Shown here: positions 35,189-47,755 of the stretch, in pieces
Numbering within the stretch: the first letter of the stretch is position 1
Layout: every line of letters begins with the position of its first letter
Origin: Oegoconia quadripuncta
Taxonomy: Eukaryota > Arthropoda > Insecta > Lepidoptera > Autostichidae
Direction of reading: 5' to 3'
Assembly (NCBI GenBank): GCA_949316235.1
Contig: OX438757.1
Location: 13,076,657 to 13,140,656, forward strand
Length of the DNA: 64,000 bases
Notes under the pieces: generated by a model
Told to the model about the DNA's origin: nothing
Database searches by the model: none
The model's input: the letters and a program-made list of their open reading frames with translations, nothing else
Position numbers and translations under genes: made by a program

Positions 35189-35877
35189 ATCAAAAACAAT
35201 ACTTGTCAAAAAAACCAAGTCTCGCAACTCAGTTGTTCTGCGGTAAAAAGTTGTGAGATCCATGTAATACCAAGTCGGTTGTTAATTTATTCAGTCTCTA
35301 CTTAAGCGACTTTCTGTCTTAATACGTCCAGTCTCTAAGACCACGATCGTGGTCCATAACAATTGAAAATCAATTGTGTCTGGAATCTCCGTACTCGAAG
35401 CATTAAGTTGTTACGTAATAATTAACAGCATCTTATAGTGACGCATATCAATATTAAAATTCTTTAATGTTTTATATAAATATATCGAGACTTGGCCATC
35501 GCACTAAATAATTGAATTTACATGTGTTTTCAGGCGATTGAATTTACACGTCTTTTCAGGCGATGGCCAAGTCTCAATATATTTATATAAAACATTAAAG
35601 AATTTTAATATTGATATGCGTCACTATAAGATGCTGTTAATTATTACGTAACAACTTAATACTTCGAGTACGGAGATTCCAGACACAATTGATTTTCAAT
35701 TGTTATGGACCACGATCGTGGTCTTAGAGACTGGGCGTATTAAGACAGAAAGTCGCTTAAGTAGAGACTGAATAAATTAACAACCGACTTGGTATTACAT
35801 GGATCTCACAACTTTTTACCGCAGAACAACTGAGTTGCGAGACTTGGTTTTTTTGACAAGTATTGTTTTTGATGGGA
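35189..35877. repeat. Long palindrome with about 320-base arms
   Basis: Left arm (CCCATCAAAAACAATACTTG through TATATCGAGACTTGGCCATC) is repeated in inverse at 35557-35877 with very few changes. The centre holds two GGCGATTG/GGCGATGG-type units. The right arm runs on into the repeated element at 35503-36590. Confidence 0.85.
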
Positions 35878-36590
35878 TCTCATTTCTTTTTGTATTTTGT
35901 AGACAGTTCTACTTTTTTCCTTTTCGGTACCTTCTACTTATTGTATATATGTATATCTACCAGCAACGAATTTTCTTAAAGCTCTCTCTCTGACTTATGA
36001 ACTTTTCTTATTTTTGTAGGTAGCCTTCCGTTTTCTCTTTTCCGGTACTACTTCTTGAGCTTTAGCTACAGTTTTTCTAAGAGCCCACTCCCTGTCTCTA
36101 TGGGTTTTTCTGGGAGGCTTTGATGTTACAATTTTTGCCGTAAAATAATAAAACATCGTTACGAATAAAGCCAATATTGAAAAATTTAATTAACTGAAGA
36201 CTTGGCTGTATGGGCTTAATTTTCTTTGCTGTCTTTTCTAGATTTTTTAGTTTTTCCTTGATTCATACACCAAACACTACTTATATTCCAAATTTGAAGC
36301 TTCTAAGTCTGCTAGAAGTGCCTTAGAATTTTGATGATCGGTGAGTCAGTGAGTGACAAAATTAAGAAATTTGACCCGTTATAATTCTTAAAAATACTGG
36401 TTCAAATTGAATGAATTTTTAAATATACGTGTCTTTACAATGCCTGCATAGTTACTGAAAATTTCAGTCTTCTATTTTTATCCACAATGAAGTTACAGGG
36501 GGTCGAAAATGGTCTGAATTGCTTCGAGAAAAGGATGGTACGGCCGTGACGCTTTTTTGCTCGACTTGGTGGGGGCACGGCCGTGCCCCC
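35503..36590 (+). mobile_element. Repeated element X, copy 1
   Basis: About 1.09 kb shared with 46943-47457 plus 50122-50845. It starts CGCACTAAATAATTGAATTT and ends with a 20-base palindrome, GGGGGCACGGCCGTGCCCCC, at 36571-36590. An end hairpin recalls Helitrons, but no CTRR terminus is seen, so the class is open. Confidence 0.65.
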
Positions 36591-36600
36591 AGATTTCACT

Positions 36601-36660
36601 TAGTTTATGCCCTATTTTTTAATTACGGTAAAAAACTCAACCGGTATATTTCTTTCATGT
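36601..36660. mobile_element. MITE-C end fragment
   Basis: GCCCTATTTTTTAATTACGG then AAAAAACTCAACCGGTATA, the right end only. Confidence 0.5.
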
Positions 36661-36883
36661 TGTGCACAATAAGGAACTTTTCTTCTTCTGTTCTGTTATA
36701 TTACTTTAATCTTTAATTTCAAATCTTAAAGACTTAATATCTACATTACAAACTAAAATTTGCGGTTACTTTCATAGATCGTCTATATAACTAAGTATCG
36801 TTTGTCAATTTCAAAAGTTTGTCAATGGCAATATTATATAGGGAACCCACAGCAGTCAGATTCATAGTACATATACCGTATAC

Positions 36884-37449
36884 AGTCAATCTCGATCACA
36901 TAGCCCTTCTTAATTCAATTCTTAATTCAATCTTGATTTGATCAGTCTGAGGTTGTATTATTCTACTCTTTGATTGTAACCACCGCGTTAATACCGGTTG
37001 TAATGGATTTACTTATAGTTAGAGCTGTAGTATCTCTTGTTTTAGCCCTAACTTTAAAGAAAAGGGTTCGAAAAAGGCACTGGGTCAAACAGTGGTTACT
37101 CAGGAGAAAATTGTTCACTCATTTAAATCTGCTAAAAGAAATTCAACTAACGGCTGAAGCTGACGATTATAAAAACTACTTCAGGATGGGGAAAAAAGTT
37201 TCGATGATATCTCCATATAATAATAACCAAACAAGATACTTGTATGAGAAAAAGTACTGCGATATTGATGCGATGCCTTGCTCATGCACGATCAGGGGAT
37301 TGCGATCTTGATTTCAAAATATCTAGATATTTTGTGATCAGATGGATTCATCTGATTGATTAATCCGTCAATCTGCTTCATACATTATCAATCTGGATTG
37401 CGATCATTGATTTTGATCACAGAACGCGATCGAGATTGACTGTGTACGG
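36884..37449 (+). mobile_element. Small TIR element with Harbinger-like ORF fragment
   Basis: Ends CCGTATACAGTCAATCTCGA and the inverse (CGAGATTGACTGTGTACGG). Inside, 36970-37311 encodes 113 residues: RKRHWVKQWLLRRKLFTHLN then LLKEIQL, YKNYFRMG. This resembles the N-terminal part of HARBI1-type transposases. The catalytic part is absent, so it cannot move by itself. Confidence 0.6.
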
Positions 37450-38429
37450 GTTGTCTATGGCAGTCAGTGCACGCATCCCACAAACTTAGATGTGTAAAAA
37501 ACTTGAAAAAAAAACTTTTTTTGGCTTTTAAAGTTTTTAAGACAAAAACTAAACCCTTACGGCACGCACGCTACTTTTCAAAATGCCGTGCAGTTTCCCT
37601 TATCTTTAAAAGTTAAATAATAAAGTAGCGCGGTGGGGGACCACGAGGGATAGTCGGCCCCGGTTGATTTCAATTGAAGGCCATCTTAAACGGTTAAGAT
37701 AGGCATTTCTCCTCCGTCATTTCGTTATACACTCAGCGTCATAGTTATTAATACATGGCTGTTTTACACGATTAATTGTAGCGTGATGACTATTACAGCT
37801 GTATATACCTACTAGCAGCAGATTTTCTTAAATGACCCTCTTGCCTAGACTCTCATTTTAAAGAACTACGGATGGTACTGCTTTAAATATCCAGTATGCG
37901 ATCCTTAATCATGTAAGTTAGCCCTGTATGATTAATTATGGAGCCGACTGTACACCAGCTTTCCGTCCCTCTAGCCGGCTTCCACGTGGAATGACTTTAT
38001 TGCGGAGTTTTCCAGGATTTCTAGGCATCATTAATACCACTCTGCAAATTTTATTGTGACTATTACAGCAGTTCCCACGTGAAAACTGGACCGATAGACT
38101 TTCGATTCATAAAACATGGATAAACAGATTGTTGCTTAACCGGTTAGGAATTAAGTATAAATACCTACCTACTTATTTTTTTCTTAGGTTAGTAACAGGA
38201 AAAGACACCGCCTTCCGAAGACCGGTTAAGTAACAAAACGAATTGAACAATCCATCGTTGTATTTGAATCTCTTTCCTTCTGACAGATAAGTTTAATCTA
38301 GTTTCGGGCTTACAGTATTATAGAGCGTTCGGGCAAAACCAACTCTTAATGTAAGTACCGACTTATATGCCATTCCATTAACAAGACTATAGCGAAGTAG
38401 TTTACTCGGCTTGACTAGACCTATATATA
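37450..38429. other. Upstream region of LTA4H copy 1
   Basis: No protein-like ORF. Probably holds the promoter and possibly a noncoding first exon. TATATATA lies at 38422-38429. Confidence 0.4.
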
Positions 38430-38505
38430 ATGGACCATTTTGGTAGATTGTTGTTTTTATATTTATCATTTTCGTTTTGTAGTTATATCACAGCCATGAA
38501 TGGTT
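38422..38505 (+). other. Ambiguous 5' leader of LTA4H copy 1: signal peptide or 3' splice site
   Basis: An upstream ATG (38430) is in frame with ATG 38496. The 22 codons between read as a hydrophobic leader ([19 protein letters not shown], then ITA), which looks like a signal peptide. The same bases contain a T-rich tract ending in TTTTGTAG at 38482, a good 3' splice acceptor for a 5'UTR intron. TATATATA directly precedes the first ATG. Copy 2 has the same layout. Protein length favours the second ATG. Confidence 0.5.
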
Positions 38506-41500
38506 TGAGTCTTCAGGATCCTTCATCTTATTCAAGACCCGGTAAGTTTACCATTCTATTCCTAAATAGTAATTGTTCATGTTTTGTATAAGAAATCAAA
38601 TTGTAGCAGAATGATTTAACTAACTAATTAGTACGAAAAATGTTATTATTGTTTTTGTTTTTCAATTTTCACATAAAGTGAAGTTCCTTCTTATGAGAAA
38701 CAAAAATATGTCTAACCGCTGTAATTTTAATTAAAAACAAATCAATTGAACATCCTGCAGATAACTAAAGTTAAGTTTTTTTGATGTTACTTAAACAAAC
38801 TTTTTCTATAATAAACTTAGATAAGATCTACCTATAAGAACTTTTATAAGTCCATCTATGTTTTTGTGGTTTGCATAGGGTACAAATATTTGTGGGTTAC
38901 TCATTATCTTACAAATAAGAACATGGTTTCATCTATTGCATCTATTCGATAATTTTAGAGGTGAAGTTATGGCCTACTAATATATAAAGCAAAGTGATAG
39001 TTAATTTATTTGATTTTTATTTTTATTAGATATGGCGATTGTAAAACATATATCGTTATCATTAAATGTGGATTTTGAAAATAAGGTGTTGCAAGGTGTA
39101 GCTGTCCTTAATTTCGAAGTTCTCAAGGATATCACGGAAGTTGTGAGTATAACCACAGAATAATTAATAGTACTAAAGGTAACACGTATTATTTTATTTA
39201 TTTTCACTATCAGAGAATCACTTAAACTAAAAAAGTAGAGGTTTCCACTAATAGAATAGACTTAAACATAAAAAAATATATACTCTCGATGACCGATTAG
39301 TGTAGTGGATAATGAACCTGTCAGCAAAACCAAAGGTTATGGGTTCGAATCCCGCGAGAGGTAATTGCTTGTGTGATGAATACGAACATTTATTCCCGAT
39401 ATCTATATTTATCAGTTATCTAGTATTTAATGTCCAAGCGTTGCTTAGTTACCTATGTCCGAAATATTTATTATTATTATTATACTTTACATTCAATTAA
39501 ATTCTGAATAAGTGATTGCGTCGCTAATTTAAAAAACAACCGGGTAACAGCAGTAATAGATTACTTTTGAGAAAACCTCAACTTCAAAATCTCGGTGACG
39601 TAAAAGGCTTCTAAGGGAGTTATTGGTGCGAAGATTCTGAAAAATCGGGGGTCCCAAACTGCCTGCCGAGAAAGTGATTCAAATCACGCCATGGGATAGG
39701 CTTAAGCCCAGCATTCCCGCCACCACACTCCTCCCACTGGAACTCCTTTAAGCTAGGATCAACATTGTACGGCTACTGAAGGTAGACGGTGCTCTACGTG
39801 ACTATTGCTACCTTGCAGCATATACTAATTAAAGAAATAGGGTGTGTTTATGCCCAGCAGTGTTTTTTTTATTTTTTTTTATTGCACAATGGGTTGGTAC
39901 TTGACCTCAATCACACCTGATGTTAAGTGAAGATGAGGTCGAAGGTGGAAGCGTACTGACCCGGAAACCCCAACACATTTGCTGCTTGGCGGCAGATTTA
40001 GATAAGATGGTGGTAGCTAGCCAGGCGGACATTTAAAATGCCCTACCACCAACCAAACCGAGTACTTTAACATGTACCCCGCTGGGGATCGAACCCGCGA
40101 CCTCCGAATCGTAAACCCAATGTTGTTTACATTGAGCCACGGAGGCGGTTGTCTATAGGCTGTGTAATCATCAAATCAGCCACAAGAAGGTAGGTATGAA
40201 GGCTGTGGAAACTGGTCTGACTTCCAACTGGTCGCTCAAGGAATGTTCAGCAGTGGACGCCTGTAGAAATACCAATGAATAAATTAGTCGCGCTAGAATT
40301 ATAGTTCTATGCATATAAAAGCCATAAGGAAAAAGATGTTAACTACTTATTTAAGAGGAAAATAATGAATACCTACATATCGTTGAGTTGTTGATATGGT
40401 AGGTATATACTTATCTTCGCATAATATTATTCGAATATTTTTTATGTTTTGCAATTTTTTATCATCTAACGATCGAAACCGGCACGAGTGACAAGTCACA
40501 AGACCGGCTTCGTTACTTTCATGTTTATTGACGACAATGGTGTAGTGGTTAGAAACTCTGATTGCTGTACCAAAAGGTCGCGGGTTGAAAACAGAGAATA
40601 TACAGGCCTGTAAATTTCCTCCGAATAAGTATTATAAATGTTTTTGGATATTTTTTTAATTTACTTGCAACAATTACTGGAGCGTCGGTGGCTCAGTAGA
40701 GGAGACACAGTCTCCCAATTTAGGACGTCCAGGTTCGATCCCCAGGCAGGCTATGTACCAATGAGTTTTTAAATTTAATTTAATTACGTATGTGCATTTA
40801 TCAGACTGCTCTTGAACGGTGAAGGAAAACATCGTGAGGAAACCTCCATGTCTGAGAAATAAAAATTGTAAGGCATGTGAAGTCCGCAACCAAAAAAACC
40901 AACCCGCATTGGGCCAGCGTGGCGGACTATGGCCCATACTCCCTCAATATGAGGGAATGTCTATATCCCTGCAGGGGGATGTTTAAGGACTGATAATGAT
41001 GAATTACTGAGTTCAAAGTACTATTGAAAACACTCAATATTTCCCGAGGAAATAGATTGTATTAAGCCGGGTTTTCAAGGTTTATCTGTTTCCGACGGTA
41101 CCTATAGACCTAATATAATGTAAAAGTAATTCTTGTTTGCCCGAGGAGTCTCGGATTCAAGTCCGATATTTGGTAAACAAAATAATTTTGTAATATGATC
41201 ACATTTCAATTTCAGATATTAGATGTTCGAGATCTGACAATAGAATGGATTGAACTGGTTGATGGTAATAGTACATCATTGGAATATAAGATAGGGGACA
41301 ACGTTCCAAACTTTGGATCAAAGTTAACAATACAGCTTCCAGAGTTAACGACAAGCGGTGAAAAGTGAGTACCAACCTAGGTAATTTAGCATTATTATTA
41401 GGTAGTACTCCATAATCGTTGTGGTCGGCTTGTGAATCGTTTTAGAAATTATAATGGAAAACCCTGAATAACTCGATATAAGTACCTACACCTACTAACC

Positions 41501-44500
41501 TGATTTTTACATTTCGTTAGTCAAATATAAATAGTTTCTTCATAACATCGCACGCTATTAGTTATGTGAAATCAAAAAAGTTTATTTCGTGAGTTATAAA
41601 AATAACATCCTGAAAACGTTATAATACTTACTTATACTTACAATTAGCGCTCATTCAGAAAGTTATTCCTAGAACGATCCTGGGTTCATCTTAAATAAGT
41701 ATTTTTATAATTTATGATTCTCGAAACAAAGAAATTAAAATATAGGTATTATTTTATAGTAAATTAGTGAATATCGCCGAGAGGTTCATGTCCCATGCTT
41801 TCTTATCATCTCACTAAATGTTAAGAAATTTTCGAGTCATTCAAAATTTCAAAATATGAAGAATCTTTTCTCGCCGAGTGCCCTTCAGGTCTAGCTTGTT
41901 CTAAATTTGAAAATATAGCCGAAGTATTTTTTTCAGGTGTCTTTGAATCGATCGATCGAATCGATGGACACCTCATCGATTAGAAAGAAGCTTCTTATTA
42001 GATTATTTACCTAAATCTAGAAGCAATGTTGCAAACACCCGTACACAGATAATACAAACATAAATTGTTCAAATTCTTTCTTTTTATTATTTTTAATACC
42101 TACCTATTATTTATTATTTTAATACCTATACCAAGAAATTGTTGTTTCCAGATTCAAAATAAAGATAAAGTATGTTACATCACCGACAGCAACAGCTTTA
42201 CAATGGTTGCAACCAAATCAGACTTCTGGCAAGAAGCATCCATATTTGTTCAGTCAATGTCAGGTAAAAGGCTTGTCTAGATTATAGTCGTGGCCTAGGG
42301 TTAAAGTTCAGGAAATCTTCCTAGTAGAACATTACTTGCTGCGGGCTTCGATTATCTAAACTGTGATTGAAGGCACGGTAAACTCTTTCCGTTTGTTGTG
42401 TCGAAGGCTGCCTATGTAATGAAGACGGAATTGTCATTGGTGTCGATTCGGATGTACACCAACTAAACTAATACCAGTTTTAAAGTAGTACTGTCTCTTT
42501 CTCCCTGGAACAGTACGATGCGACGGCACCACTCCAAAACTGGTTTTAGTTTGGATGATGTACATCCGAATGGACACCATTGTCTATTTAGGTAGTTATT
42601 TTGCAAGAGCTCATCTATTCTATAGGACTACAAATTTAGTATTCCATCTTCACTACTAAACCATATTATTTACTTTTAAACCATATTGGTCACACTTTTA
42701 TAACAACTATCTATTTAAACTAATTTATCACATTACAATTGATCGAAAAAATGAATATTTCACAGAAGTATAGTAATAACAAACCGAAAAAAATGATTAT
42801 ATAGCGTGGCCCGATTCCATACAAAGTATTGGAATGCCTCGAAGTTGGTTCTAATTGAGAATCATATTATGACGAATTTATTCATACCTTATCTAATACC
42901 TCGTAAGTATTTTGTTTGTAAACAAGCAATTTACTTTTCTATGAAAGTCTCGTGAATAACACAAGCTGCGTGAGGTACGCGTTGAATTTTTCTGGGGATA
43001 TTACAAAATTTCAGACTATATTAATGAAAGTAATCCATGGGATTAAACGGCTCCTCTACACGATATATAAAATTGTTGTAACCTTTCTTGATTGTAAATG
43101 ATTTATTGAAAAGAGACAAACCCTCTGAGTTTCTCGCTAGCTCTTCTCAGTAGTGGTCGCGTTCCGAGCTAGTGGTAGTTTTAAAAAACAAATGACGTTC
43201 ATAAGTGCATATTGTATTGCCTACATGAATAAATGATTTTCATTTCATTTCATTTCATTTCATATTTTTTTTAATTTTATTTTATATGGTATCTCTACAG
43301 CACAATAAATATACAAGGTGAATTTGAACTTGTGTAATTCCCATTAACTGGTGACGCCACTCTTGATTACGAACAACATTCCCTAAGAAACCATAGTCGA
43401 AATTGATTGAAAAATTTCGACTGCCCTTACAAAGTGAACCATTCTGAACCACCTTTACTACGGAAGTCCAACAAATTTCACTCGGTGACTCCACTCCTTA
43501 TTACGAACAACTTTCCACTAGGTACCATTGCCGAATTCAGCCGAAAATTGTTGGACTTCCATACTAAAGGTGGTTTCAGAATGGTTTTTGGATAATAATT
43601 ACGTGGGGACAGTTGTTTATAGTCAAAAGTGAAGTCACCAGTTAACAGAAATTACACAAATTAAATTTCAACCTGTATATTAAAAGAAAACACTTTAAAT
43701 TTGGCTCAGCATGCAATGATCTGCATCTAATGATGTACTCATCATTCGGCATTCCATGATTGTTGATCATGTTGTTGCCGATGACGTAAAGTAAATAGGT
43801 CATTTCATCCAACAGTCCATTCATACCCGCTCTGTCCTGCCCTGTCAAGATACACCGGCTGTTAAATTCACGTATGATGCGGAGATGACGGCACCTGAAG
43901 AGTTCACAGTCCTGATGAGCGCACTCCGAGGGGAAACTAAGGGCTCTAAAACTTCATTCCGACAACCAATTCCAATCCCTTCGTATCTGCTAGCGTTTGC
44001 TGTGGCCGTGCTGGAGCATAGGCAGCTTGGGCCAAGGTGAGGCTAAGGATATTGTGATAATAAATTCATACATAACTACATTCTTCTTTGGTATCGTGAC
44101 CAACATTACCTTCTATGAACAAAAAGGACGACCTACCTACTTTTCTTGTCCTGTACGATTCACAGATCTCGCGTATGGTCAGAAAAAGAAGAGATCGATC
44201 GTTGCGCATGGGAATTCGCTGAAACGGAGACATACCTACAGGCAGCGGAGAATCTTTGCGGGCCCTATGTTTGGACGGAGTATGATGTACTTGTACTACC
44301 TCCTTCATTTCCTCATAGTGGTATGGAAAACCCTTGCCTGACTTTCTACTCACCAACTGTGTTGGTAAGTTTCACTTTGAGATATGCAATCGGTATCTAA
44401 AACTTGATATTAGTTGACATTTAACAATAACCTTTACTATCGCTCTTTTATAACGTACAGGCCGGCGATAGAAGCCAAGCTGACGTGATAGTCCACGAGA

Positions 44501-46045
44501 TAATGCACAGCTGGACTGGTAATCTTGTCACGAAAAAGAACTTCGAACATTTCTGGCTGAACGAAGGATTCACAGTGTTTTTAGAGAGGAAGGTTACTGC
44601 ATCACTTAAATCTGACCCCGTAGAGGCGAAAAAGAGCAGAGATTTCCACAGCTTGCTAGGTTTGAACGAGTTGAGTGAAGCGGTAGGTGACGTGTTTATT
44701 TCGCACATGTTATGTACCTGTGGGCACATTGTTGTATACTTGGCAATTCTAAATCTGCATCTTTCAGGTAAATGATGAGCTAGGTGCGACTAATCCTCTC
44801 ACGCAACTAGTACCAGACTTACGCGGCGTACATCCAGATGACTCATTCTCTCGAGTCCCTTATGAGAAGGGCTCACTCTTCCTCCGCTATTTGGAAGACC
44901 TCGTAGGAGGACCTGGTAAGTTAGCTAGCTCGGTTGTAGGTAAAATATACGAAAGCACACACTCATATGATACACCTGGTTCTAGCTCTAGAAAGGTCTA
45001 TCTGGTGATAATGTCGTAACAATAATCAAACATCTTTAAACCTTGAAAGAGACAGTCGTATCTATTCAATTTTAAATAGTTTTTGATGTAATATATATAT
45101 GTTTATTTCTTTACAGCGGTGTTTGATAATTTTATTCGATCGTATGTGGTCAATTTTGAAAGAAAGTCCCTTGACACGGACGACTTCAAGGCGTATTTGC
45201 TCAACTACTTCAAGGACTCTGACAAGTTAAAACATGTCGATTGGGATACCTGGCTGTATAAAAGTGGCATGCCTCCTATTATTCCTGAGTAAGTATGCAC
45301 TATTTGATTGTGTCCCCATGACGCTGCTGGTAAAGCTGCTATGGTCACGGTACGGATATTACAAAAAATCTGCGATCGCCAACGCGCCTGCTCAGCGCAG
45401 CGTAGGGGTTAAGGCAAATTTCTCTCATGGAATTCGCAACAAGACGCACGCTATGGAAGAGGCGTATGTCCAACAGTGGACTGGTAGTCTGGTATAGATT
45501 CATAAGCTGTGTGTGTCATTAAGTCATTGGTAGGATACAGATTGCCCATTATTGATTGTTTTAAATTCAATGATTTAAAAATTTATCTTTCTAGCTACGA
45601 CACGTCTATGGCGAAAGTGGTCACCGATTTGCTCTCTAAGATGGAAGAAGATAACGTTACCTTATCATACGAAGATGTGAAGACATTTACACCATATCAG
45701 ATCGTCCATTTACTTCAAGAACTAATAGAGCGTCCATCTCAACCAATCGATAAATTACGAGCTATTGGAAAAGAATATAAAATATCTACTAGTCAGAATG
45801 CAGAGATTATTTATAGGTGGCTACGTTTATGTGTGCGAAGCAATGACTTGGAGAAATTACCAGAAGTATTTGATTTCATCAATCGTCAAGGGCGTATGAA
45901 TTATATCAGACCTATTTATAGAGATCTATATGCTTGGGAGGATGTGAGGAAACAAGCGATAGATAACTTCTTGAAAAATGAACCAGATATGATGCATGTG
46001 ACTGCCTATACTATAAGGAAAGATTTGCATCTTGCTGAAATTTAA
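38430..46045 (+). CDS. LTA4H: Leukotriene A4 hydrolase-type aminopeptidase, copy 1 (complete)
   Basis: M1-family zinc aminopeptidase. Exons: 38496-38541 (or from ATG 38430), 39030-39142, 41216-41364, 42152-42263, 43816-44036, 44166-44364, 44461-44682, 44768-44915, 45117-45288, 45595-46045. From ATG 38496 it has 610 residues, against about 611 in vertebrate LTA4H; ATG 38430 adds 22 hydrophobic residues. Zinc site HEIMH 292-296 plus E315 is intact, as is Y386 in VPYEKG (vertebrate Y383) and D378 (vertebrate D375). The peptide-binding GGMEN motif reads SGMEN (265-269), preceded by His instead of Tyr. R561 matches the carboxylate-binding Arg563, but the Lys565 position is Asn. The family trims peptides and, in vertebrates, opens leukotriene A4. 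I infer an active aminopeptidase with altered substrate preference. AATAAA lies at 46080. A paralogue follows 7.5 kb downstream on the same strand. Confidence 0.93.
39285..39485 (+). repeat. SINE-3 related, in LTA4H copy 1 intron 2
   Basis: A box TTAGTGTAGTGGATAATG, B box GGGTTCGAATCCC, body GTGTGATGAATACGAACATT, tail GCGTTGCTTAGTT and a TATTATTATTATT run. Confidence 0.75.
39865..40149 (-). repeat. SINE-1 in LTA4H copy 1 intron 2
   Basis: Reverse copy with an intact head (GGTTCGATCCCCAGCGGGGT) and a deletion in the body near 39971. Confidence 0.8.
40530..40600 (+). repeat. SINE-3 head fragment
   Basis: GACAATGGTGTAGTGGTTAG, then AGGTCGCGGGTTGAAAACAG. Head only. Confidence 0.5.
40676..41010 (+). 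repeat. SINE-2, full length
   Basis: tRNA-like head GAGCGTCGGTGGCTCAGTAG, B box GGTTCGATCCCCAGGC, then CTCTTGAACGGTGAAGGAAA and CGTGAGGAAACC, ending CCCTGCAGGGGGATGTTTAA and a GATAATGATGAA tail. Confidence 0.8.
42435..42587. mobile_element. MITE-A (foldback) in LTA4H copy 1 intron 4
   Basis: Same structure as 14767-14923, with changes in the right arm (GTTTGGATGATGTACATC). Confidence 0.8.
43230..43263 (+). repeat. ATTTC microsatellite
   Basis: About five ATTTC units in an LTA4H copy 1 intron, next to the foldback element at 43311. Confidence 0.7.
43311..43679. mobile_element. Foldback element F, copy 1
   Basis: Tips ATACAAGGTGAATTTGAACT and the inverse, then TAACTGGTGACGCCACTC against GTGAAGTCACCAGTTAAC. 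No ORF. In intron 4 of LTA4H copy 1. Confidence 0.7.
45300..45490 (+). mobile_element. LINE 3' tail fragment
   Basis: Contains GCTCAGCGCAGCGTAGG and ends GTATGTCCAACAGTGGACTG. It fills most of the short last intron of LTA4H copy 1. Confidence 0.45.
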
Positions 46046-47755
46046 CCTCTCGCTTGAATGGTTTATAGTTTATATGTTAAATAAAAGTAATGACACTAAT
46101 TTACTAATACGTTATGATTATAATGTGGAATTATCACGCATTTTGCGATATAGGTACTGCACAGTACCCAACCATACGCACTCTAGGTAATCAACTACGT
46201 ATTTGAGTGTCCCAGTAAAGTTTGTCAATAATATTAGAGTACGGGACCCTTAGGGCTTACGCGCTCATTATTGTCTGTTTTAGCTGTAGATTACGTTGTA
46301 ACAATTAAGTAATCTCTGGTAGAGCTGCGTCTAAATGGTAAAAACCGATAGAATATGTATGTAAGTATGTGATCATTTTTTATGAGTCGCCCTAGAGACG
46401 TAAAAACAAGATCTAACGTGTGTTTCAGTACTTGGTCTTTGTCTGAGGAGTACATAGGTACTAAATATGTAGACTAGGTACCTATATATTTTGGCCTAGG
46501 TATGAATGAATGAACTGTGCCTATAAGTAACTTACCTATTTTGTATTAGAACTTTCAGAGATATCAGAATAGAATAGAATAGATTTCAGAATATTATTCT
46601 TGGTATATAGCTCGGTAATTTGCGGTTTTTCATTGGTCAACGTTGTATTATGTTGTATTATAGACTTTTTTTTTTATATACTTAATCACCATTGCGTTGT
46701 ACGCCTATTTTTTTATTCCCCGTTATACACTCTCTAACCGCTTATAGGGTTGGCTGGAAGAGATATCTCTTAGAGATAAGCTCACCTTTGTATCTTTGTA
46801 TCTGACAAATGTATCTTTTGTGTTTATTTGCAATAAAGAATAATAACGTTATGAAATGAAGATGTTACGTAATAGACCCCGTGTAATTGACCCGCTCCGC
46901 TCTCTATCAAATGGACCCATCAAAAACATTGTCAAAAAAACCGCACTAAATAATTGAATTTACATGTGTTTTCAGGCGATTGAATTTACACGTCTTTTCA
47001 GGCGATGGCCAAGTCTCAATATATTTATATAAAACATTAAAGAATTTTAATATTGATATGCGTCACTATAAGATGCTGTTAATTATTACGTAACAACTTA
47101 ATGCTTCGAGTACGGAGATTCCAGACACAATTGATTTTCAATTGTTATGGACCACGATCGTGGTCTTAGAGACTAGACGTATTAAGACAGAAAGTCGCTT
47201 AAGTAGAGACTGAATAAATTAACAACCGACTTGGTATTACATGGATCTCACAACTTTTTACCGCAGAACAACTGAGTTGCGAGACTTGGTTTTTTTGACA
47301 AGTATTGTTTTTGATGAGATCTCATTTCTTTTTGTATTTTGTAGACAGTTCTACTTTTTTCCTTTTCGGTACCTTCTACTTATTGTATATATGTATATCT
47401 ACCAGCAACGAATTTTCTTAAAGCCCTCTCTCTGACTTATGAACTTTTCTTATTTTTAAACGACTTCAAAAAAGGAGGAGGTTCTGTATTCGGGGCGTAC
47501 TTTTTTTTTTTTTTTTTTTATGTATGTACACCGATATCTCCGAGATTTGGCGGTTGATTCACATGGTTCTTCTTGTAAATGAAAGGGGATACCGTCGAGT
47601 TGGTCCCATTGTAATTTCAGCGCAATCGGTCTAGTAGTTGTGTAATCATGGTAAACATCAGAATGGCATTACATATTTAGACGATTTTGTAGTTTTTACA
47701 CAGGGAAACTAAGTAGATACAGTTTGGGTTTGTATGGAAAAAGTGTAGAGAAGGT

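Noticed and set aside
36519..36716. 65-codon frame over the GC-rich hairpin
   Set aside because: It crosses the end of element X and a MITE-C fragment; chance frame.
39293..39360. tRNA gene candidate (A and B boxes)
   Set aside because: It continues into a SINE body and tail with a TATTATT end; no tRNA cloverleaf was found. The same holds for the heads at 374-423, 8657-8722, 40680-40750 and 58459.
44066..44356. 96-codon - strand frame
   Set aside because: Shadow of LTA4H copy 1 exon 6.
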